Assembly (NCBI GenBank): GCA_047619465.1
Contig: JBLHJW010000030.1
Span: 1-6,065 of the forward strand
DNA: 6,065 nucleotides
Source: CAYHDV01 sp047619465
Lineage (GTDB): Bacteria > Patescibacteriota > Minisyncoccia > Phycocordibacterales > CSBR16-119
Direction: 5' to 3'
A program made the translations under genes and the position numbers. Each line of letters begins with the position of its first letter. Positions within the stretch are counted from its first letter, which is position 1. Below, one piece after another: positions 1 to 4,103 of this stretch. The notes beneath the pieces are model-generated. The model had not been told where the DNA came from, searched no databases, and worked only from the letters and a program-made list of their open reading frames with translations.

Positions 1-147
1 ATAACCACACTTCTTACATGAAAGAGTAACGAATGTTAAATTCTGTATATTAAATAGCTTTGTCCAAAAACCTCCAGCAGCACGTAATTGACCTGAGTCA
101 AATTCTTGAGACTCACACTTTGCACATTTATAGTTTTTATATTCCAT
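1..147 (-). CDS. Zinc-ribbon nucleic-acid-binding-type small protein (C-terminus beyond window)
   Basis: The first 49 codons of a gene that runs off the left edge. The protein starts MEYKNYKCAKCESQEFDSG and contains two CxxC pairs, C8-x2-C11 near the N-terminus and C45-x2-C48 at the window edge. Between them lies a GQLRAAGGFWTKLFNIQN stretch followed by a hydrophobic beta strand (LTFVTLSC). This order (CxxC, polar 'GxxRAxGG', FxxQNxxF, then CxxCGY) matches the small zinc-ribbon family annotated as DUF2082 / 'nucleic-acid-binding protein containing Zn-ribbon domain', normally about 65-75 residues, so perhaps 20 residues are missing. Zinc binding by the four cysteines is expected from the family; the cellular role is unknown. 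The ATG at 147 is favoured because an extended -10 (TGATATACT) ends 6 bases upstream. No Shine-Dalgarno site is present. Confidence 0.8.
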   Translation of the reverse strand, partial: MEYKNYKCAKCESQEFDSGQLRAAGGFWTKLFNIQNLTFVTLSCKKCGY

Positions 148-215
148 ATATAAAGTATATCAGAAACTGTCACCCTATATTGACTATATAAAACCTTTAT
201 AAAAAAGTTTTAATA
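145..215 (-). repeat. Imperfect duplicated promoter/leader region, copy A
   Basis: Positions 145-175 match 1515-1545 at about 26 of 31 bases, including the start codon, the -10 element and a CACCC block. After a small gap, 185-215 also resembles 1557-1588 (an ATATAAAA...TTATA...GTTTAATA pattern). The copy sits upstream of the zinc-ribbon gene. A shared ancestral promoter region is the simplest explanation. Confidence 0.55.
154..162 (-). promoter_or_regulatory. Extended -10 promoter of zinc-ribbon gene, leaderless spacing
   Basis: On the minus strand the sequence reads TGA TATACT, then six bases, then ATG at 147. No consensus -35 is visible 17 bases upstream. With the start of transcription about 7 bases after the -10, the mRNA would begin at or next to the A of the start codon. 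Confidence 0.6.
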
Positions 216-296
216 CCGTGCTATGCAATAATACTTGTTGCTTCGATCTATTGAGTACGTTCGAAACTGTTTAGTGGAGACAGAGGAACACTTGAT

Positions 297-317
297 TGTT
301 ACTCACCAACAGTAACA
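297..317 (-). other. Weak inverted repeat at the end of the dehydrogenase gene
   Basis: TGTTACT (297-303) and AGTAACA (311-317) can pair as seven base pairs around a 7-base loop, overlapping the stop codon and last codons of the MDR gene. The stem has only two G-C pairs and no U-tract on the minus strand, so it is a poor terminator candidate. No better one is seen between this gene and the zinc-ribbon promoter. Confidence 0.2.
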
Positions 318-1228
318 ACTACATTACCTTTTTTCTGCCCCGCATCTACATATCGATGGGCTTCAACCATGCCGTTGAATAAAAAGGTTTTATCAATAAC
401 AGATACCAATTCACCCTCATCAAACATTTTAGCAAGTTGCTGCATGCTTGACTGTGCTTCACTCGCCACATCAAGACCTCCAACAGTTACGTATGAACCC
501 CCATCTTTTAATATGTTTTTACATCTTTTCCTAGGTAATTTACCAACAGCATCGAATATAATATCAAATTGTTCGCCTAGCTCCGAAATATCTTGTTCTT
601 TGTAGTTATAGACCTTATCTGCCCCAAGGGACTTTGTCAGCTCTATACCATCTGGTCCTGACACTGCAGTTACATGTGCTCCTTCTGACTTTGCAATCTG
701 AACTGCCGATGTTCCTACCGCACCTGTTGACCCATAGATTAAAACCTTTTTAGATTTTGCTATCCCAGCTTTATGTAAAAAATACAATGCTGTTGTTCCT
801 CCAAAAGCAATCGCTGAGGCATCTTCAAAACTAGCTTTTTTCGGTTTTAGAGATATACCTTTATCCTGCGACAGGGTTGCGTATTCTGCGAAGCCACCAA
901 AATTCATCCCTGTCATGGCAAATATTTCGTCTCCAACCTTAAACTTATTAACTTCATCTCCAATTTCTACAATTACACCAGAAAGTACCGATCCAAGAAC
1001 CTTCTTTCGTGGCCCGCGAAAACCAATAATAATTCTCATTATAATCTCTACAATAAAACCAAGAGCTCCATCATCGACTCGCAAAGCTCTGAGTCTAACG
1101 TCGCCAGAATTTACAGCAGTCGCCTTTACCTTTATTAGAACCTCATTCTTCTTCGGGTGAGGTTTACCAATTTCGACAAGTTTTAGTACTTCTGGTGGTC
1201 CATATTTTTCACAAATATATGCTTTCAT
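299..1228 (-). CDS. Zinc-independent MDR dehydrogenase / quinone oxidoreductase-like protein
   Basis: A 309-residue member of the medium-chain dehydrogenase/reductase superfamily, expected to be a cytosolic NAD(P)H-dependent reductase of quinones, enones or similar carbonyl substrates. The N-terminal catalytic (GroES-like) domain opens MKAYICEKYGPPEVL and carries VKATAVNSGDVR (about 34-45) and KFKVGDEIFA (95-104). The Rossmann domain has the nucleotide-binding motif YGSTGAVG at about 165-172. The catalytic-zinc cysteine is replaced by the ATAVNSGD context and the four structural-zinc cysteines are absent, which is typical of the QOR/zeta-crystallin branch. The frame stays open 10 codons further upstream (to 1258), but the family N-terminus MKAY and a TGATACAAT element ending 7 bases before 1228 favour this start. 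Length is normal. The substrate cannot be read from sequence. It appears to be transcribed alone. Confidence 0.9.
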   Translation of the reverse strand: MKAYICEKYGPPEVLKLVEIGKPHPKKNEVLIKVKATAVNSGDVRLRALRVDDGALGFIVEIIMRIIIGFRGPRKKVLGSVLSGVIVEIGDEVNKFKVGDEIFAMTGMNFGGFAEYATLSQDKGISLKPKKASFEDASAIAFGGTTALYFLHKAGIAKSKKVLIYGSTGAVGTSAVQIAKSEGAHVTAVSGPDGIELTKSLGADKVYNYKEQDISELGEQFDIIFDAVGKLPRKRCKNILKDGGSYVTVGGLDVASEAQSSMQQLAKMFDEGELVSVIDKTFLFNGMVEAHRYVDAGQKKGNVVVTVGE

Positions 1229-1235
1229 AATTAGC

Positions 1236-1244
1236 ATTGTATCA
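1236..1244 (-). promoter_or_regulatory. Extended -10 promoter of MDR dehydrogenase gene
   Basis: The minus strand reads TGA TACAAT, then seven bases, then ATG at 1228. No good -35 is seen at the 17-base position. The element lies inside the first codons of the longer possible reading frame, which is the main argument that translation begins at 1228 rather than at 1258. Confidence 0.6.
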
Positions 1245-1261
1245 TAACCAAAAACCACCCT

Positions 1262-1328
1262 CTCGAATAGTTTCGAGCGCTCTATTTTTAGCTCGCAGAG
1301 CTAGAACTTATTTAGTAGCGCACTAAAT
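1262..1328. repeat. Three consecutive short perfect inverted repeats
   Basis: Three hairpin-forming palindromes follow one another: CTCGAA-tagt-TTCGAG (1262-1277), TAGCTC-gca-GAGCTA (1289-1303) and ATTTAGT-agcgc-ACTAAAT (1310-1328). They fill the gap between the 48-residue gene and the MDR promoter. The first covers the -35 region of that promoter. None is followed by a clear U-tract on either strand, so simple rho-independent termination is not well supported. Binding sites or mRNA 3'-end structures for the small upstream gene are alternatives. Confidence 0.5.
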
Positions 1329-1370
1329 CTTTAGACTTCTTTCTCTTTATCTTTTTTAGTAACATTCTTT

Positions 1371-1517
1371 TTATTTTTCTTGTTTGATATATATAGCTGT
1401 TCCTAACGCGAGAGCAAGTGCTATACCAAGACCATAACTATTTTGACTAATACCGATCAACATTCCTCCAACCGCACCTATGATTGAATGAATTTTACCA
1501 TTTTTGAAAATTTTCAT
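1371..1517 (-). CDS. Small one-helix membrane protein, 48 aa, glycine-rich
   Basis: A short gene that opens MKIFKNGKIH, followed by a hydrophobic, glycine- and alanine-rich segment from about residue 11 to 43 (IIGAVGGMLIGI, then YGLGIALALALGTAIYI), and ends in the charged tail KQEK. The segment could form one long or two tightly turned membrane helices. A basic N-terminus suggests the usual in-side orientation, and the GxxxG-like spacing suggests helix packing. No family is recognised. Support as a real gene comes from its codon-like composition, its TGATATGCT promoter ending six bases before the ATG, and the similarity of its upstream region to that of the zinc-ribbon gene. Resemblance to short 'glycine zipper' or phage-like membrane peptides is possible; the function is unknown. 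Confidence 0.65.
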   Translation of the reverse strand: MKIFKNGKIHSIIGAVGGMLIGISQNSYGLGIALALALGTAIYIKQEK

Positions 1518-1588
1518 ATGTAAAGCATATCAAAAAATATCACCCATGTCCTCCTCATATAAAAAACTCTTATATAAAGGGTTTAATA
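1515..1588 (-). repeat. Imperfect duplicated promoter/leader region, copy B
   Basis: Partner of 145-215. The block next to the start codon (1515-1545) differs at about 5 of 31 positions, and a further AT-rich block (1557-1588) is recognisable after a few inserted bases. The similarity ends shortly beyond each start codon, so the coding regions themselves do not appear to be copies. Confidence 0.55.
1524..1532 (-). promoter_or_regulatory. Extended -10 promoter of 48-aa membrane protein gene
   Basis: The minus strand reads TGA TATGCT, six bases, then ATG at 1517. The element is the counterpart of the zinc-ribbon promoter at 154-162 (TGATATACT, same spacing). No consensus -35 is seen. Confidence 0.55.
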
Positions 1589-1623
1589 ACCAGCGAGGAG
1601 CGTCATTACTAAGTTGGTGGCTG

Positions 1624-1672
1624 ACCCCATTTATCTATGTTAAATAATACTCCTTAAAGATACCATGTGGGG
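1624..1672 (-). other. Long-armed inverted repeat just downstream of the propeller gene
   Basis: ACCCCA at 1624-1629 pairs with TGGGGT at 1667-1672, immediately after the stop codon of the propeller gene. Inside it TATCT (1632-1636) pairs with AGATA (1658-1662). The result is an interrupted stem with a large AT-rich loop. There is no U-tract, so this is at best an mRNA 3'-end structure and not a standard terminator. The rest of 1533-1672 shows no gene. Confidence 0.3.
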
Positions 1673-2710
1673 TTATTCCTTTTCTGCATACCCTATACCA
1701 AAGTCAAACCCTTTACCTGGAGCATTTTTCTGACCAGCAAACCAAATTTTTACCTTACCTTCATCATATATGGCAGTTGGTCCAAGTGTCGAATAATCTT
1801 TCCAGTCCCCTCCGTTTATTGTAAAAATATTTACCTCTGTTTCTACAAAATTTTTCCCATCTGAGCTCTTTGCAGATGAAATGGCCACCTGATCAAACCC
1901 GTCAGGATCATAGACTACATCATGGTACATATAAAAAACTTCATCCTTTACATAGACCATTGGAGTTGAGTACCCTCTATATTTTGAACTATCATACGAT
2001 GAGGTTAATGTGTGAACAGCACCCTTTTTTGTAAAGCTACTACCATCTTTAGATGTTGCAAGGAGAATCCCAAAAGGGGACCCTGGATCAGGGTAATTTG
2101 ACTTAGCACTCGCATAATATAGGAAGAAAGTCCCTTTGTGATAAACGACTCCAGGCTCTGCTGTGGTATAGAATCCCCATTTAAGAGGATTCTCATGTGG
2201 GGTGATTATTGGATTGTTAAGGTCTTTACTCCATGATATGCCATCTTTGGAAGTGGCATGCCCGATACTGTACCGAGCTTCAGAGAAATCAGTGTTATAA
2301 CCTGTGTAGTACATATGATATGTACTACCAACCTTTATTACAGATGGCGTCTCTACACTTTGACTATCCCAACCTCCTTCACTGGGCACCATGATTGGCT
2401 TTTCTTGAATATCCCATTTAATACCGTCGCTTGATTCCGCATAGTAAATCGATACAGTTATATTGCCAGAAAATGGATCACCAGCACTAAGCCACATCTT
2501 ATATAATCCATTTTCTTTTAAGACCGAAGGATCATTCCATAACATGGATTTCAGTGTGTCTCCATATTTTATAACTGGATTACTTTCATATTCAGTCCAA
2601 CCAACTAGTGCTGGATTTTGAATATTACTAAAAGATGTTTCTTTTTCATCTCCAAGAGCGACGAGAACTATAAATATTATTATCACCGCAAAGAATATTT
2701 TGTATTTCAT
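1673..2710 (-). CDS. Membrane-anchored or secreted five-bladed beta-propeller glycosidase-like protein
   Basis: A 345-residue protein starting MKYKIFFAVIIIFIVLVALG: a basic tip and a hydrophobic stretch that acts as signal peptide or membrane anchor. There is no lipobox cysteine. The rest consists of repeated beta-propeller blades with the signature 'YYAxSxDGIxW...NPIxxP': SIYYAESSDGIKW (about 88-100), SIGHATSKDGISW (148-160), GILLATSKDGSSF (214-226), AISSAKSSDGKNF (276-288). Blade starts carry acidic residues in GH43-like positions: D60 (WNDPSV), E120 (VETPSV) and E185 (AEPGVV). This is the arabinanase/levansucrase/invertase fold (GH43, GH32, GH68, GH130). A role in cutting or binding extracellular glycans is inferred. 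Whether it is catalytic, and on what substrate, cannot be told. The start is supported by a TGTTATACT element six bases upstream. No other polysaccharide genes are adjacent. Confidence 0.85.
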   Translation of the reverse strand: MKYKIFFAVIIIFIVLVALGDEKETSFSNIQNPALVGWTEYESNPVIKYGDTLKSMLWNDPSVLKENGLYKMWLSAGDPFSGNITVSIYYAESSDGIKWDIQEKPIMVPSEGGWDSQSVETPSVIKVGSTYHMYYTGYNTDFSEARYSIGHATSKDGISWSKDLNNPIITPHENPLKWGFYTTAEPGVVYHKGTFFLYYASAKSNYPDPGSPFGILLATSKDGSSFTKKGAVHTLTSSYDSSKYRGYSTPMVYVKDEVFYMYHDVVYDPDGFDQVAISSAKSSDGKNFVETEVNIFTINGGDWKDYSTLGPTAIYDEGKVKIWFAGQKNAPGKGFDFGIGYAEKE

Positions 2711-2716
2711 TTAAGA

Positions 2717-2725
2717 AGTATAACA
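2717..2725 (-). promoter_or_regulatory. Extended -10 promoter of beta-propeller gene
   Basis: The minus strand reads TGT TATACT, six bases, then ATG at 2710. The preceding GTTTC is shared with the zinc-ribbon promoter (GTTTCTGATATACT there, GTTTCTGTTATACT here). The -35 position is occupied by a palindrome at 2731-2754 instead of a TTGACA-like hexamer. Confidence 0.6.
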
Positions 2726-2730
2726 GAAAC

Positions 2731-2754
2731 ACGAACATTGCTAGGTATGTTCGT
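2731..2754. promoter_or_regulatory. Operator-like inverted repeat over the -35 region of the propeller gene
   Basis: ACGAACAT and ATGTTCGT form a perfect 8-bp inverted repeat separated by 8 bases. It is centred about 25 bases upstream of the -10 hexamer, where a regulator could block or recruit RNA polymerase. A second, looser inverted repeat follows (TGGTTC at 2755-2760, GAACCA at 2779-2784). The half-sites resemble those of Gram-positive LexA boxes, but the 12-base gap between CGAAC and GTTCG is too wide for that protein. The regulator is unknown. Confidence 0.4.
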
Positions 2755-2784
2755 TGGTTCATCAGCTAGACAAGTTTCGAACCA

Positions 2785-2933
2785 TTCAAATAAAGTTTTT
2801 AGTATGGTGTTATGAAATAACAACTATTGCTCCCATTGTTGGAGAAGTTAACTGAATAAAAGAGTGAAATGGCTATCATGAATTTATGCAGAGTTCAGAA
2901 CCCAAAACTGGAAGAAAATTAAAAGGGAAGTAG
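2785..2933. other. Gene-free AT-rich stretch
   Basis: No reading frame worth calling is seen on either strand here. The only structure noted is the perfect palindrome TGTTAT-gaa-ATAACA at 2808-2822. The part from about 2795 to 2832 loosely resembles 205-243, upstream of the zinc-ribbon gene (AAGTTTT...TATG.AATAA...TTGCT), which suggests a related but much diverged upstream region. Confidence 0.35.
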
Positions 2934-3053
2934 AGTAGATCCATTTATGATCCAGGTAATAGACATCTGAACAAGAAGGGAGACGAAGTTAGAGATAAGT
3001 TTTACAGATATGTTGAAAAACTCCGCAGCAATACTTTGAATCAAATACTATAA
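2934..3053 (+). pseudogene. Possible remnant of an SGNH/GDSL-hydrolase C-terminus
   Basis: A short open stretch with no start codon encodes SRSIYDPGNRHLNKKGDEV followed by RDKFYRYVEKL and ends at TAA 3051-3053; a TAG lies directly in front of it. The pattern 'D...RHLNxxGxxxxxxxxxxYVxKL' resembles the last catalytic block (histidine within HLNxxG) and terminal helix of SGNH/GDSL-type hydrolases. Nothing upstream in any frame continues the domain convincingly, so if real it is a decayed fragment. The match is short and may be chance. The sequence after it up to the next promoter (3054-3131) is AT-rich with no feature seen. Confidence 0.25.
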
Positions 3054-3131
3054 TTTACCTTACTTTGTTGTTTTGGAAAATTTATTCTGTAGTTTTTAAT
3101 TTACGTACTTTTAGTCTTTGGTGGTCAAAAA

Positions 3132-3140
3132 TGGTAAAAT
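3132..3140 (+). promoter_or_regulatory. Extended -10 promoter of the truncated secreted protein gene
   Basis: TGG TAAAAT, six bases, then ATG at 3147. No recognisable -35. The spacing is identical to that of three minus-strand genes in the window. The promoter seems intact although the gene behind it is truncated. Confidence 0.6.
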
Positions 3141-3146
3141 TATTTT

Positions 3147-3419
3147 ATGATAAAAAAAATGCATAAAGTAATATCACTCAGTATTTTCGCAATTTTAATC
3201 TTGCCATCTTTAGCTTTGGCGCATCAGCCACGCGTTACCGAGAGCCGACTGACTCAAGTCCCTAGTCCTGAAATATCAAAAGCGTATTATGGTGAGCTTA
3301 CTGGCGAGCCTGATGTCTATGTTATACAAGCAAGCGAGTCCTTTGATCTCTACGTCAACGTCCTGGTGCCCGATATTAAGGGCCAAAAGAAAGATGTGTC
3401 TGCTGTGGTGAATTACTAA
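3147..3419 (+). CDS. Truncated secreted protein of the 'HQPR / PEISKAYYGEL' type (N-terminal fragment)
   Basis: A 90-residue product beginning MIKKMHKVISLSIFAILIL with a standard signal peptide and a probable signal peptidase I site after ALA (about residue 25), followed by HQPRVTESR. The mature part has SPEISKAYYGELTGEPDVYVI and FDLYVNVLVPDIKG, then KKDVSAVV. From memory this resembles the N-terminal domain of an uncharacterised exported family seen in Patescibacteria and some archaea. Those proteins run to roughly 200 residues or more and often end in a membrane helix, so about two thirds is missing here. The frame stops two residues after DVSAVV, exactly where recombinase coding sequence takes over in another frame. 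The gene is probably a deletion product, transcribed but unlikely to be fully functional. It is listed as CDS because promoter, signal peptide and frame are intact. Confidence 0.65.
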   Translation: MIKKMHKVISLSIFAILILPSLALAHQPRVTESRLTQVPSPEISKAYYGELTGEPDVYVIQASESFDLYVNVLVPDIKGQKKDVSAVVNY

Positions 3420-3747
3420 GGATATATATGACAAAAAACATCAAGACCATGCAGATAAGCTACAAACACTCGAAGTTGAACTTTCTAGGCATCGAGAAGC
3501 TGACTATGAATATCAGACTACTATATCTACTGTAATATCACTTGCAAGAAGAGCGAAGACTATTTTTGATAATTGTTCTGAACCAAAGCAAAAAAGAGCA
3601 TTTCTTAATTTCCTACTTCAGAACCCTACTGTGGATAGAAAAAAGCCATGTTTTACTATGGCTTCTCCCTTTAACTTAGTGTTAGAACTAGCGGATAGTC
3701 CTAGCTTGCTCCGGCGGCAGGACTCGAACCTGCGACAAATCGATTAA
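3412..3747 (+). pseudogene. Serine recombinase, C-terminal fragment running into tRNA-Asn
   Basis: A 111-codon open frame lacking a plausible start (preceded by TGA at 3409-3411). It begins ITKDIYDKKHQDHADKL, a coiled-coil-like stretch, and continues SRHREADYEYQTTISTVI, then LARRAKTIFDNCSEPKQKRA, FLNFLLQNPTV, and SPFNLVLELADSPS. This is the usual C-terminus of the large serine recombinases (about 500 residues) of Patescibacteria; the catalytic N-terminal resolvase domain is absent. The last residues, RRQDSNLRQID, are read from the antisense strand of the tRNA-Asn gene, the typical '-DSNL-' tail of a gene ending inside a tRNA. The absence of stops or frameshifts suggests a fairly recent truncation. 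The family normally catalyses site-specific integration; this fragment cannot. It overlaps the truncated secreted gene by 8 bases. Confidence 0.8.
3639..3664 (-). terminator. Rho-independent terminator of tRNA-Asn
   Basis: On the minus strand AAGCCAT-agtaaaac-ATGGCTT is followed by TTTTTT (overlapping the end of the stem): a 7-bp stem with 8-base loop and U-tract, about 45 bases downstream of the tRNA 3' end. It lies within the recombinase coding remnant, so it was brought in, or is shared, by the element's end. On the plus strand there is no U-tract. Confidence 0.7.
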
Positions 3748-3781
3748 CAGTCGATTGCTCTACCAGCTGAGCTACACCGGA
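3709..3781 (-). tRNA. tRNA-Asn (anticodon GTT)
   Basis: A complete cloverleaf on the minus strand. The acceptor stem is TCCGGTG with CGCCGGA (one G-U pair) and discriminator G; the D arm is GCTC-AGCTGGTAGA-GC; the anticodon arm is ATCGA-CTGTTAA-TCGAT with anticodon GTT at 3746-3748; the variable loop is short; the T arm is GCAGG-TTCGAGT-CCTGC. All stems pair fully, so the gene is intact. CCA is not encoded (GCA follows at 3709-3707 if the discriminator is counted), so it must be added by nucleotidyltransferase. The 3' part of the gene (3709-3747) is also the end of the recombinase remnant's reading frame, which marks it as an element attachment site. Confidence 0.96.
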
Positions 3782-3821
3782 ATATCTGGTCTTCTTTTGT
3801 GTCAAACAATGACACTCAAAG

Positions 3822-3830
3822 ATTCTACCA
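3822..3830 (-). promoter_or_regulatory. Probable extended -10 promoter of tRNA-Asn
   Basis: The minus strand reads TGG TAGAAT, with a possible -35 TTGCAT (3844-3849) 16 bases upstream. It lies about 40 bases before the mature 5' end, so the precursor would carry a leader of about 34 bases, removed by RNase P. The leader contains the inverted repeat GTGTCA-aacaa-TGACAC (3799-3815). Confidence 0.5.
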
Positions 3831-3836
3831 AAAAAG

Positions 3837-3845
3837 TGGTAAAAT
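3837..3845 (+). promoter_or_regulatory. Extended -10 promoter of the YggU/DUF167 gene
   Basis: TGG TAAAAT, seven bases, then ATG at 3853. It faces away from the tRNA promoter, and the two extended -10 elements (ATTCTACCA and TGGTAAAAT) are only six bases apart. No -35 is seen. Confidence 0.6.
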
Positions 3846-3852
3846 GCAACAT

Positions 3853-4077
3853 ATGTATATCAAGGTTATCGTTGCTGCAAAATCGAAAAAAGAACTGTTT
3901 ACCCAGAAAGGTGATAATTCCTTTGTGGCTAGAGTAAAAGAACCTGCAGAGCGAAATCTAGCCAACAGGAGAGTGATAGAGCTATTGGCTGAACACTACA
4001 AAGTGGCTCCAGGAAAGATAAAAATAGTAAATGGTCACCATCATCCCAGCAAGCTTCTTTCGGTTGATTTAGACTAG
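3853..4077 (+). CDS. YggU/DUF167 family protein
   Basis: A 74-residue protein, MYIKVIVAAKSKKELF at the start, with the family's central motif VKEPAERNLANRRVIELLAE and the closing GHHHPSKLLSVDLD. This is the full length of the DUF167/YggU fold, a small alpha/beta protein whose biochemical role is not established, cytosolic by composition. The frame is open further upstream with a GTG at 3799, but ATG 3853 is preferred: it gives the family N-terminus, it follows TGGTAAAAT by seven bases, and the extra 18 codons would consist of promoter sequence. It is followed within a few bases by the promoter of the hibernation factor gene, so the two may be partly co-transcribed. Confidence 0.9.
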   Translation: MYIKVIVAAKSKKELFTQKGDNSFVARVKEPAERNLANRRVIELLAEHYKVAPGKIKIVNGHHHPSKLLSVDLD

Positions 4078-4079
4078 TC

Positions 4080-4088
4080 TGTTATAAT
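4080..4088 (+). promoter_or_regulatory. Extended -10 promoter of the hibernation factor gene
   Basis: TGT TATAAT, the best -10 in the window, begins three bases after the DUF167 stop codon. The first ATG (4104) is 15 bases downstream, so a short leader of about 8-9 bases is expected, unlike the other genes here. An in-frame ATT at 4095 sits at the 6-base leaderless distance. Confidence 0.6.
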
Positions 4089-4103
4089 AGAAGCATTATT
4101 AGC

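Noticed and set aside
369..605. 78-codon frame on the plus strand
   Set aside because: It is the antisense of the well-supported dehydrogenase gene, with no family resemblance and no promoter.
915..1160. 81-codon frame on the plus strand
   Set aside because: Antisense shadow of the dehydrogenase; low-complexity translation (runs of I, T, S, P).
1530..1556. A strong GAGGAGG followed by ATG on the minus strand, giving a five-residue frame MGDIF upstream of the 48-aa gene
   Set aside because: The gap between GGAGG and ATG is only two bases, the site lies upstream of the inferred transcription start, and copy A of the repeat does not preserve it.
2005..2196. 63-codon minus-strand frame inside the propeller gene
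   Set aside because: Lies wholly within the propeller gene in another frame, and the propeller repeats are continuous across it.
2731..2754. LexA (SOS) box upstream of the propeller gene
   Set aside because: Half-sites CGAAC/GTTCG are present but 12 bases apart instead of 4, and the gene has no link with DNA repair.
3412..3747. Programmed frameshift joining the secreted protein to the recombinase frame
   Set aside because: A signal-peptide protein fused to a recombinase tail makes no biological sense, and no slippery sequence is seen at the overlap; a deletion junction is simpler.
3709..3747. Second copy of the tRNA 3' end as the other attachment site
   Set aside because: Read by eye, no second copy of the tRNA 3' sequence is seen elsewhere in the window; it may lie outside or have been deleted.
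3799..3852. GTG start that would add 18 residues to the YggU protein
   Set aside because: The added codons overlap both divergent promoters and the tRNA leader repeat, and the family starts at MYIKV.
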